Shown: positions 23,322 through 30,013 of the stretch, piece after piece
How positions within the stretch are numbered: the stretch's first letter is position 1
Layout of the letters: each line of letters starts with the position of its first letter
Assembly: GCA_002491195.1 (NCBI GenBank)
Contig: DKVL01000098.1
Coordinates: 27,551-58,070, forward strand
DNA length: 30,520 bases
Source of the DNA: Lachnospiraceae bacterium UBA7179
GTDB lineage: Bacteria; Bacillota; Clostridia; Lachnospirales; Lachnospiraceae
Reading direction: 5' to 3'
The notes under the pieces: model-generated
The model's database searches: none
Told to the model about the DNA's origin: nothing
What the model saw: only the letters and a program-made list of their open reading frames with translations
Program-made: the position numbers and the translations under genes

Positions 23322-24650
23322 CTATCGCTTTTCGATCTTCAAGTTCACTCTCCAGCGCGGCTGTCCGATATATGTCTCTTCCATGTACACTTTCTCATAC
23401 CGGTGCACACCGAGCAGCAGCCCGATCAGCACTGCATACACAAGTGTCCCACTGCCTCCATACACCAGAAACGGAATGAGGGTTGATGTCGCCGGAAACC
23501 ATCCTACATTGATCAAAAGGCCTTCCAGACAGTTTAAGAGAATGACCATCATACACGCCATCGATACCAGAAAACCGAGCTGGTTTTTCTGATTGTATAC
23601 AATCTTTACCGCACGCAAAACCAACGCCGCCAACAGAATCAGCAGCAGGATCCCAACAATGATACCATACGTATAAATACTCATCAACGGTGTAAATCCA
23701 TTATCCATGGCCATCGCAAAATCCATGCCTTCACCATATTTGCTGTTTCCGGTCCCCACAAATTTTGCATTTCGCAGGATATCGTCAATCACGTTATAAA
23801 TGTATCCCGCACCACCCTCATACTGCTTCCGTTGAAAAAACGCTTTCAGGCGCATCACCCGAAAAGATTCCCATCTCCAGTTGGTACTGATGCGCCAGAT
23901 CAAAACGACCATTGGCAGAATAACCGCTGCAGCAGCAAGCATCGTCATACGTTTTTTCTCCTGGCCAAACATCCCTTTTCTGATCGCGGCAAACAACATG
24001 ACAATCATGCACACACCAATATTTACCGTCACCCAGAGCGTAGCTGAAAAATAAGTCGTAGCAAGACAAGTGGCGCCAATCACCACAAACCCTATGACCA
24101 CAGCGCGATACCCCCTCATGCGCAGCTGGTATAGAATCCCCGCAAAGGCTGGAACATACAGATACACCAGTATCGACATTGCCGGTATTCTGCCATTTAC
24201 GACAGGCATATAATGCCTCCCAATAAAAAAGAAAATTGTCATAATGATATAGATTACCACACCAGCTCGTCCTATGATGCTATAATCAACAAAATAGACG
24301 ATGGCCGTCACCGCAAACCCCGCGAGCAAAAACATCCCTTGGCGAAATAGCACTCTCTCAACGCCATACATTGGCATCATGCAAAGCATTCCTGCGATAC
24401 TCAGCACAAAGATCAGCAGGAGCATTCGCCTGTCAATCTGCGGGCGGTGAATCCGGTCCATCGAAACACCGATCTCCACCGGATCCCCCATCCCGCGCAC
24501 CGCCTTTGCGACAGCCTTGTCATGCTCCATTCCCGACTGCTCATACGCTTCCGTCTGGTCCATAATATGGTTCGACAGCTCGCGCGCCACACCGTCGCGC
24601 GCCTTCGTACAGCGTATCTGCTCTGTCAAAGTCTTTATAAATTCCTCCAT
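23322..24650 (-). CDS. FtsW/RodA/SpoVE-family protein with N-terminal prefix domain
   Basis: A 442-residue membrane protein. Residues 1-75 form a cytoplasmic helical domain of the permease-prefix/DUF1700 (HAAS-like) type (MDQTEAYEQSGMEHDKAVAKAVRGMGDPVEIG), followed by about ten membrane helices. Members of this SEDS group polymerise peptidoglycan; the C-terminal part (MDNGFTPLMSIYTYGIIVGI and FLVYGGSGTLVYAVLIG) has the family pattern. The prefix domain and the PadR gene upstream point to a conditional, specialised SEDS protein and not the housekeeping FtsW or RodA. AAGGAGAG precedes the ATG. No partner transpeptidase is encoded nearby. Confidence 0.85.
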   Translation of the reverse strand: MEEFIKTLTEQIRCTKARDGVARELSNHIMDQTEAYEQSGMEHDKAVAKAVRGMGDPVEIGVSMDRIHRPQIDRRMLLLIFVLSIAGMLCMMPMYGVERVLFRQGMFLLAGFAVTAIVYFVDYSIIGRAGVVIYIIMTIFFFIGRHYMPVVNGRIPAMSILVYLYVPAFAGILYQLRMRGYRAVVIGFVVIGATCLATTYFSATLWVTVNIGVCMIVMLFAAIRKGMFGQEKKRMTMLAAAAVILPMVVLIWRISTNWRWESFRVMRLKAFFQRKQYEGGAGYIYNVIDDILRNAKFVGTGNSKYGEGMDFAMAMDNGFTPLMSIYTYGIIVGILLLILLAALVLRAVKIVYNQKNQLGFLVSMACMMVILLNCLEGLLINVGWFPATSTLIPFLVYGGSGTLVYAVLIGLLLGVHRYEKVYMEETYIGQPRWRVNLKIEKR

Positions 24651-24679
24651 TTTTATCTCTCCTTACATTCACAATCCGT

Positions 24680-24758
24680 GAAGAACGCTGCCCTTGCGTT
24701 CTTCTGTATGAAGTTTTAGATTTTCTTAGTCTGCGTCTTTTGCAGGCTTAGAAAATCT
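24680..24758 (-). promoter_or_regulatory. Two hairpins between the PadR and FtsW-like genes
   Basis: The 110-bp gap holds GAAGAACGC (24680-24688) / GCGTTCTTC (24696-24704), and AGATTTTCT (24718-24726) / AGAAAATCT (24750-24758) with a further TGC/GCA pairing inside. There is no long T run after either on the minus strand. They may lower readthrough from padR or be processing sites. Confidence 0.5.
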
Positions 24759-24760
24759 CT

Positions 24761-25090
24761 TCACACTGCCATGCTAAGCACGCTCACGACAGCTGTCTGA
24801 TACTCCTGCCACTCCTCCTTTTTCGATTTCAGGTATTTTTTGCCGCCCTTTGTGATGCTGTAATACTTGCGTATCTTCCCATTGACCTCACTCTCATACG
24901 AGGTCAGAAAATGTTTCTCCTCAAGGGAGTGCAGCAGCGGGTAAAGCGTCCCTGCCTTCAGTGTAAAGACGTTGTTAGACCTTTCCTCGAGCTTCTCGAT
25001 CATCTCGTAACCATACATGTCCTTGTCCTCCAACAGACGCAGGATCAACATGGAAGTACTTCCCGAAATCAGTGACTTGTCAATTGCCAT
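24761..25090 (-). CDS. PadR-family transcriptional regulator
   Basis: A 109-residue winged-helix protein of the PadR group: SGSTSMLILRLLEDKDMYGY (about 8-27), the wing region FTLKAGTLYPLLHSLEEK (about 42-59) and a short C-terminal helix for dimer contacts. PadR proteins paired with a prefix-domain membrane protein are common in Clostridia and usually repress their own operon. The promoter is consensus and overlaps an AT-rich inverted repeat about 200 bp upstream. AAGGA lies some 12 bases before the ATG. It is the first gene of the unit ending with the FtsW-like gene. Confidence 0.9.
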   Translation of the reverse strand: MAIDKSLISGSTSMLILRLLEDKDMYGYEMIEKLEERSNNVFTLKAGTLYPLLHSLEEKHFLTSYESEVNGKIRKYYSITKGGKKYLKSKKEEWQEYQTAVVSVLSMAV

Positions 25091-25202
25091 AATAAAATCA
25101 TTCCTTTCTTATTTTTCTGATGCCGCAGATGAGCATTTAGTCAGCTTCGCAAAAGCCGGCTTGGCATTGTCATGAGTAGTTTATTAACGTTCTTGATCTG
25201 CC

Positions 25203-25225
25203 TTAGGAACTGTTAACAAATTACT
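25203..25225 (+). repeat. Family A repeat A7
   Basis: TTAGGAACTGTTAACAAATT plus three more bases; it matches the reverse complement of A5 (13174-13196) at 21 of 23 positions. It lies in the transcribed leader of the padR gene. Confidence 0.65.
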
Positions 25226-25279
25226 CCTGCTTTGACGGACAAACAAGCAATAATAACAGTGATCGGCACGATCAATTAG

Positions 25280-25339
25280 CATATATAGATTGTCTATATA
25301 TTATATTTGAATTATATATCGGTAATCTATATATGTCAA
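25280..25339 (-). promoter_or_regulatory. Consensus padR promoter with AT-rich inverted repeat
   Basis: On the minus strand TTGACA (25334-25339) and TATAAT (25311-25316) are exactly consensus with a 17-bp spacer. CATATATAGATT (25280-25291) and AATCTATATATG (25324-25335) form a perfect 12-bp inverted repeat that spans the core promoter and the start region. TATATA-rich inverted repeats are typical PadR targets, so this is probably the autoregulatory site. The mRNA leader would be about 215 bases. Confidence 0.75.
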
Positions 25340-25454
25340 GTCAAAATAAAATTCTTTGCCTTTTTTACAGTTCAGCCTATCCGTATAACCACGATTTCTA
25401 ACATTGGCTAGAAAATAGGTGAACATGTCCTTCAGAAAATCGTCGACGGCTATC

Positions 25455-25474
25455 TAAGGAACTGTGTGAACAGT
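25455..25474 (+). repeat. Family A repeat A8
   Basis: TAAGGAACTGTGTGAACAGT is the exact reverse complement of 27613-27632 (A9). The two copies face each other across the carbamoyltransferase, PNPOx and MarR genes. Confidence 0.8.
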
Positions 25475-25490
25475 AGCAATATTTTACTTT

Positions 25491-25551
25491 ATCATATACC
25501 AGATAATCGTCACTGTATATGATTGACGATCATATAGTTCCCTTATATAAT
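25491..25551 (+). promoter_or_regulatory. Carbamoyltransferase promoter with three half-sites
   Basis: TTGACG (25523-25528) and TATAAT (25546-25551) are spaced by 17 bp. ATCATATAC (25491-25499), GTATATGAT (25515-25523) and ATCATATA (25529-25536) form two overlapping inverted repeats, one of which straddles the -35. The half-sites do not resemble the ArgR box, so regulation by arginine is not indicated. Confidence 0.65.
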
Positions 25552-25646
25552 CATCTTATAAAACATTGCACTCCATTTTCACCTTAGAATACTGCCCGAA
25601 TCCAAAAATAGCCATTCTCGTATTATAAAAATAGTGAGGTATTCAA

Positions 25647-26477
25647 ATGAAACATTTTATTCGGTTAACCGACTTGCAATCAAGCAAACTATACGAAATC
25701 TTCCATATTGCTGACGAAATCAACAACGGAAAATACAGCGGTTTTCTCAACGGAAAAAGCGTGACCCTGTTTTTCCCTGCTTCCAGTATTCGGACGCGGG
25801 TTACATTCGAAAAAGGCATTCATCTGCTGGGCGGTCATCCAATCCTTTTTCCCACTGAATCTCTGGACAAAAAAGAAGCCATAAGAGATGTCTGCGGATA
25901 TCTGAATAATTGGGTAGATCTCCTGATCGTGCGTCATAAGGACATTCATTTAATGGAACTGCTTGCCCAATATTCCAAAGTTCCTGTCATCAACGCCATG
26001 ACAGATATCAATCATCCCTGTGAGATTTTATCAGATCTATATGCCCTCTCAAAAATCAGAACAGATTTTACAAAGGACAAATACCTGTTCTGCGGAAAAT
26101 CAGGCAATATTGGTCTTGCCTGGAAAGAGGCTTCACAGGTCATGGGATTTGAACTTTCACAGTGCTGCGCCGCTGGCTATGAGATGGCTAACGTAACAAT
26201 CTACCATGACATCAAAACTGCAGTCAGAGGAAAGGATATTATATGCACGGATTCCCTGCCTGCTGATGCGTTAAATGATTTTAAGAACTGCCAGGTAACA
26301 AAGGAAGTGATGGATCTGGCGAACAAAAATGCCATATTAAATCCCTGTCCGCCATTTTACCGCGGTGAAGAAGTCAGTGACGATGTGATTAATTCCGACT
26401 ATTTTGCCGGCTATGACTTTAAGAAGAGTTTATTAGTGGTTCAGCAGGCTGTTATGATCTGGTGCATGGTTGGTTAA
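25647..26477 (+). CDS. Divergent aspartate/ornithine carbamoyltransferase-family enzyme
   Basis: The 276-residue protein has the family fold signature: carbamoyl-phosphate motif SIRTR (47-51), the HPC motif at 123-125 (HPCEILSDL) and a FCGKSGNIG loop (148-156). It departs from true ornithine enzymes: HPCQ is HPCE, HCLP is NPCP (232-235, followed by FYRGEEV), and the SMG loop that grips ornithine is replaced by TDSLPADA (201-208). It is also shorter than the usual 300-330 residues. Aspartate enzymes have HPLP at the same place, so it fits neither. It is probably a carbamoyltransferase for another amino compound, or a degenerate paralogue. It has its own promoter, no arginine or pyrimidine genes nearby, and a GAGGT ribosome site eight bases before the ATG. 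Confidence 0.82.
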   Translation: MKHFIRLTDLQSSKLYEIFHIADEINNGKYSGFLNGKSVTLFFPASSIRTRVTFEKGIHLLGGHPILFPTESLDKKEAIRDVCGYLNNWVDLLIVRHKDIHLMELLAQYSKVPVINAMTDINHPCEILSDLYALSKIRTDFTKDKYLFCGKSGNIGLAWKEASQVMGFELSQCCAAGYEMANVTIYHDIKTAVRGKDIICTDSLPADALNDFKNCQVTKEVMDLANKNAILNPCPPFYRGEEVSDDVINSDYFAGYDFKKSLLVVQQAVMIWCMVG

Positions 26478-26490
26478 TGACATGTGTATC

Positions 26491-26521
26491 AAAAAAGGAC
26501 TGCATCTCGCAATCCCTTTTC
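26491..26521. terminator. Bidirectional terminator between convergent genes
   Basis: AAAAAAGGACTGC and GCAATCCCTTTT form an imperfect stem with a 5-base loop (ATCTC). It lies between the stop of the carbamoyltransferase gene and the end of the convergent PNPOx-like gene, with A and T runs on the two sides. Confidence 0.6.
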
Positions 26522-26539
26522 ACAAACAGAATCCTGTCA

Positions 26540-26959
26540 CTACGTCAGTTCAAAACTCTCCGACTTCAAGGCGCAGTATCGTCTGCCCTTTGCCGCCGTA
26601 AATTTGAGCACACAGTAATCCGGGTCCGTCACACCCTGCTTATAATACATCGTGTCGCCATCACACCAGATTTCGCGTTTGATCGCTTCGTCCTGCAGCA
26701 CTTCCATCGTCCCGACCAGCATGATGCCCTCATACTTATAGCGTCCCTTATTATAAAAATAGATGCTCGCTTTTGGATTTCTCAGAAACTGCTGTGTCCG
26801 CATGGACGATGTATTTGTGGTGAAATAAAACGAATTTCCCTCAATCTTGCGCGGCACAAACATCGCTTTCACATTCGGAAATCCGTCCTCGTCCACGGAA
26901 GCGACCAAAGCTGCATTTTGTCTGTTGATAAATTCAATCACTTGCTCTCTTGTTATCAT
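26540..26959 (-). CDS. Pyridoxamine 5'-phosphate oxidase-like flavoprotein
   Basis: A 139-residue protein of the FMN-binding split-barrel type. Seen: NAALVASVDEDGFPNVKAMF (about 15-34), FYFTTNTSSMRTQQFLRNPKASIYFY (about 44-69, the FMN-phosphate region) and a C-terminal strand YCVLKFTAAKGRRYC. Such small members, near general stress protein 26, bind FMN or F420 and often reduce or bind unknown substrates; a role in vitamin B6 synthesis is unlikely. GGGAG lies eight bases before the ATG. The MarR gene is about 100 bp upstream on the same strand, so it may be its target or partner. Confidence 0.85.
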   Translation of the reverse strand: MITREQVIEFINRQNAALVASVDEDGFPNVKAMFVPRKIEGNSFYFTTNTSSMRTQQFLRNPKASIYFYNKGRYKYEGIMLVGTMEVLQDEAIKREIWCDGDTMYYKQGVTDPDYCVLKFTAAKGRRYCALKSESFELT

Positions 26960-27059
26960 TTGAAAATCTCCCTTCTGAAATTATTTATTTTTATATATGG
27001 TTTTCTGGTACAGTACAGCCTCCTCTCTCCACATTGTCCCGGCAAAATAGCAGTCACTG

Positions 27060-27497
27060 TTATTTGCGCAGCACAATACTGGTCAGTGTGTCAAGGATTC
27101 GGGCAAGATATTGCTCAAACTGCTCTTGCTCCTCCTGTGAAAATCCCTCGTAGAACAACGTGTTCATCTGTTGAGATACCCGTTCATATTTTCCCTGTAA
27201 GGACTTGGCGTATTTAGTGAGCGATATGATTGCCTGCCGGCGATTTTGGGGATTCGTGTTTCGCTCCACGATGCCCTTGCGCACCATTCCGTCCACCACG
27301 ATAGACACTGTATTCTTGGCAAGCGACGTTTTCTCGCTGATCTCGCTGATAGTCATATGATCTGTTTTCCACAGGACAAATAAGATCCGCCCCTGCCCAC
27401 CGCTGATCTCGATACCATTTTCCAGCAACAGCCGCTCAAAGATCCTGTCCTGAAGCTGCTTGATCTGCGTAATGTAAAATCCACCCTTTGTCTCCAA
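27060..27497 (-). CDS. MarR-family transcriptional regulator
   Basis: A 145-residue winged-helix protein. The DNA-binding part (about 35-105) has the family pattern: ILFVLWKTDHMTISEISEKT, LAKNTVSIVVDGMVRKGIVE and the wing NPQNRRQAIISLT. N- and C-terminal helices form the dimer. The start is TTG at 27497 with AGGTGG close upstream. The promoter and three palindromes lie directly before it. It probably represses itself and perhaps the PNPOx-like gene; the inducer is unknown. Confidence 0.88.
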   Translation of the reverse strand: METKGGFYITQIKQLQDRIFERLLLENGIEISGGQGRILFVLWKTDHMTISEISEKTSLAKNTVSIVVDGMVRKGIVERNTNPQNRRQAIISLTKYAKSLQGKYERVSQQMNTLFYEGFSQEEQEQFEQYLARILDTLTSIVLRK

Positions 27498-27511
27498 TCA
27501 GCCACCTCTTA

Positions 27512-27574
27512 TCTAATTAGAATATTTCTATATAGAACTATTTATAATATATCATAATGTGATATGAAAAGCAA
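27512..27574 (-). promoter_or_regulatory. MarR promoter with three palindromes
   Basis: On the minus strand TTGCTT (27569-27574) and TATATT (27546-27551) are spaced by 17 bp. ATATCA/TGATAT (27549-27565) lies between them; TTCTATATAGAA (27526-27537) and TCTAATTAGA (27512-27521) are perfect palindromes downstream, ending 14 bp before the start codon. One or more are probably MarR operators. Confidence 0.65.
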
Positions 27575-27612
27575 CTTAAATATAAAAATTACCCTGTGCA
27601 GCTACGCAGGTA

Positions 27613-27632
27613 ACTGTTCACACAGTTCCTTA
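27613..27632 (-). repeat. Family A repeat A9
   Basis: On the minus strand it reads TAAGGAACTGTGTGAACAGT, identical to A8. It directly abuts the stop codon of the small cysteine-rich ORF (27633-27635). Confidence 0.8.
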
Positions 27633-27737
27633 TTAAGCATCAAACATATTGCAGCCTGATTTACAATTAGGATACACAGGATTTCCGCAGGCAGAGCATC
27701 CTTCCGGCATATCTTCCGCCAAAAGCTTGTTTTTCAT
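27633..27737 (-). CDS. Small cysteine-rich protein (34 residues)
   Basis: An ORF with GGAGG five bases before its ATG. The peptide has a short polar N-terminus and four cysteines in two pairs, CSAC (14-17) and CKSGC (25-29), joined by GNPVYPN, and ends MFDA. CxxC...CxxxC in a tiny protein suggests metal binding (zinc or iron-sulphur) or disulphides. I have a general memory of similar CGNP-YPNC small proteins in anaerobes but cannot name a family. It is not like known peptide-modification precursors, and no modifying enzyme is nearby. It lies upstream of the MarR gene on the same strand. Confidence 0.65.
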   Translation of the reverse strand: MKNKLLAEDMPEGCSACGNPVYPNCKSGCNMFDA

Positions 27738-27765
27738 ATAGTTCCTCCACCAAACTTTATTCTTT

Positions 27766-27917
27766 TGACGGGACGCAGGAGGTTCCCGATGATTATACGG
27801 AAATCTTCTTTGTCTGCTTACGGAAGGACGGGCGTCTGGAAGTACCCTCTACGGTGGAGCTTGCCTGCAAGCCCCGAAAAGATCGCGGAGTCACTGATCA
27901 TTATCTCCTTCTCTCAA
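27766..27917 (+). pseudogene. Coding-like fragment of an unknown gene
   Basis: A plus-strand frame reads like a conserved protein (FDGTQEVPDDYTEIFFVCLR, then ELACKPRKDRGVTDHYLLLS) but has no start or ribosome site. It runs into the 3' end of the opposite BceB-like gene, where it loses protein character. Family not recognised. It may be an internal piece of a gene left by recombination. Confidence 0.35.
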
Positions 27918-30013
27918 GTCTCCAACTCCAGATTTCGCAAAAAACCAACGTAAGTCACCACAAAATAAATACTGTACACCCCAAAAAACAGCAGAAACGA
28001 AATTCCAAAATACAGCCACGCCGGCGTCTGCACACCAGAATAATAATTAAAATTATCACCCACATATCCCGCGATAATTCCACTGATCACACCTGCAAAC
28101 AGCGCCGGACACAGATAGAATAATACAAGCTGCTTCCAGACAAGGCCCGCAATCTCTCTCCCGCTCATGCCAATCTGCCGCAGCACCTTATAGCGGAATC
28201 TGTACTTTGCAGAATCGCTGAGCTGCTGTATGGACAATACAGTCAGTGCGACACACAAAAAGACCAGTCCGACATAGATCAGCGGAAAAATCAGTGTCGC
28301 CAGCATACACTTCATTTCCACTGTAATATTGTCGCGAACCAGATTATCCGAACCCCAGACAAGAATCGAATCCGAGCCACAACAACTGTTTTCATTTTCA
28401 TCGAACATTTTGGGTTGATTCAAATCAAGCGCTATCGATTTTCTTGCTGTCTCCACGGCTTCATCCAGCTCATTTCTTAAATCAGCCGGTGCATCCCCTG
28501 CAATATTCACGGCCAGCTCCGAATAATACGGCCGCATCCTCGCCACCTCCGCATCTGGAACAACGATCACATAGTCCCCGCCATTCTGCCCGTCCTGTGA
28601 AAATGGCTCTGTGTAGAAACCTGCAAATTGCAGATCACAGTTTCCTCCGCCCCCTTTGATCACAAGCTGATCCGAAAAATCACCCGTCTCCCGAAATACC
28701 CTGTCCTTCATGTGAATGATATACGCACCGTCCTGTAAGGAAACCTTCTCCAGTCCCAGCATACCGCGCAGCCGGTTATAGTCTGTCAGCCCCATATATG
28801 TATCGTACCTGCAGTACGTAGAATTGCGGTAATACTCAATATTTTCCATGTTGGGACTTCCATCCGCGTTCCGGTATGTGTCGCCAAATACGCGCAAATG
28901 GGTATACAGCCAGACATTCACCTGATTTGTTCCATTTTCATAAATATGGTACGCATATGCTTCCTCAATGGGTACACGTTTCTCTATGACAGCAAGCTGT
29001 ACCGCAAAGTCATCCTCCACATACGGACTGTAGATATGGATATCAAACGGCATCTTTACTTCAAACATATAATCCTGATACAGATTGAACATCATCGCGA
29101 TCGAACAGCCCAGAAAAGCCAGAACAAAAAGCGCTGTCAGCGTTCCCATGGTAAATCGCATCGTCTTGATCTTCGAGGCAAACTGCCTGAGCAAAAACAG
29201 ATTCTGCCCCCTATAGACAGCCCTTCCTTCATGGCGGACATAGCAGATGATCCAGGCGGACAGTCCCGTATAAAAAAGGTAGATCACAAGCACCAGCCCC
29301 ACGATAAAGAACACGATCATGCCGGTATCCCATTCCTTCCAGCAAAACAACCACACCCCAAACAGGATTAAAAACAGGACAGACAGCGGAAGCAGCCATC
29401 TCTTCATCCCCTCATGCGACTCCCTGATCTCCTCATTCTGCTTCTCTGCATTCATCAGGCTATGGATATTCATCTTCCTGAGCTTTCGCTTACACCGCAA
29501 AAACGCCAGAAGATAGCAGCCCGCATAGCAGAGCAGCGTCATGACAAGACACGTTCTGTTGATCTCGATATTGAGCCTGAAATCCATCAAGACCATGCTG
29601 TAGAGCACCGACATCAGGATCTGCTGTACCAGCATCCCAAACACAAGTCCCGCAAGGAAAGCCCCCGCGCTGAGAAGCATATTTTCACGCATATACAGCT
29701 TTGCGATCTGCCTTTTTCCCATACCCAGAAGCAGATAAATGCCAAACTCCCTGCTGCGCTTTTCCAGGATAAAGCGCAGCATATAATTGATCAGCCATGC
29801 GATGATAAGGACAATAAAAAATGTTGCCAGCCCCAGCATGACTTCCATGATTTCCACCTCCTGGAACAGCTCCTGTATGTCCTCGGAGAACAGGAGACTG
29901 TTAAAGGCAAACATCAGCGCCACCACAACTGTCATCGTGACAAAATAGACGAGATAGTCTTTTGCAGACCGCCGCACATTCCGCAGCGCAAGTTTAGCGA
30001 GCATCGCCGTCAC
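27914..30013 (-). CDS. BceB-like ABC transporter permease (second system)
   Basis: A 699-residue permease with ten predicted helices in the BceB order: four N-terminal (about 18-170), two (about 205-265), one (about 287-315), a large extracellular domain (about 320-570) and three C-terminal (about 578-690). The extracellular domain carries an adjacent CC pair near 545 and differs from that of the first permease, so a different substrate is likely. The start overlaps the ATPase gene; ATG at 30013, or at 30004 (MLAKLAL), are both possible. Its kinase and regulator are not in the window and may lie beyond the right edge. Confidence 0.9.
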   Translation of the reverse strand: MTAMLAKLALRNVRRSAKDYLVYFVTMTVVVALMFAFNSLLFSEDIQELFQEVEIMEVMLGLATFFIVLIIAWLINYMLRFILEKRSREFGIYLLLGMGKRQIAKLYMRENMLLSAGAFLAGLVFGMLVQQILMSVLYSMVLMDFRLNIEINRTCLVMTLLCYAGCYLLAFLRCKRKLRKMNIHSLMNAEKQNEEIRESHEGMKRWLLPLSVLFLILFGVWLFCWKEWDTGMIVFFIVGLVLVIYLFYTGLSAWIICYVRHEGRAVYRGQNLFLLRQFASKIKTMRFTMGTLTALFVLAFLGCSIAMMFNLYQDYMFEVKMPFDIHIYSPYVEDDFAVQLAVIEKRVPIEEAYAYHIYENGTNQVNVWLYTHLRVFGDTYRNADGSPNMENIEYYRNSTYCRYDTYMGLTDYNRLRGMLGLEKVSLQDGAYIIHMKDRVFRETGDFSDQLVIKGGGGNCDLQFAGFYTEPFSQDGQNGGDYVIVVPDAEVARMRPYYSELAVNIAGDAPADLRNELDEAVETARKSIALDLNQPKMFDENENSCCGSDSILVWGSDNLVRDNITVEMKCMLATLIFPLIYVGLVFLCVALTVLSIQQLSDSAKYRFRYKVLRQIGMSGREIAGLVWKQLVLFYLCPALFAGVISGIIAGYVGDNFNYYSGVQTPAWLYFGISFLLFFGVYSIYFVVTYVGFLRNLELET

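Larger units (their letters stand above)
25091..25646. other. Divergent intergenic region between PadR and carbamoyltransferase genes
   Basis: About 556 bp containing, in order: a GCTT/AAGC hairpin segment (about 25145-25165), family A repeat A7 (25203-25225), the PadR promoter and its AT-rich inverted repeat (25280-25339), a short TTTCTA/TAGAAA palindrome (about 25397-25416), family A repeat A8 (25455-25474), and the carbamoyltransferase promoter with three ATCATATA-type half-sites (25491-25551). No coding sequence is supported. Confidence 0.6.
27498..27913. other. Intergenic region with a small cysteine-rich gene
   Basis: The 416 bp between the MarR gene and the second BceB-like gene contain the MarR promoter, family A repeat A9 (27613-27632), a 34-residue cysteine-rich ORF (27633-27737, minus) and, on the plus strand at about 27766-27917, a coding-like stretch without a start. 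These are listed separately; nothing else is seen. Confidence 0.6.

Noticed and set aside
25647..26477. Calling this gene argF (ornithine carbamoyltransferase)
   Set aside because: The ornithine-binding SMG loop and HCLP motif are missing, and no arginine genes are nearby.
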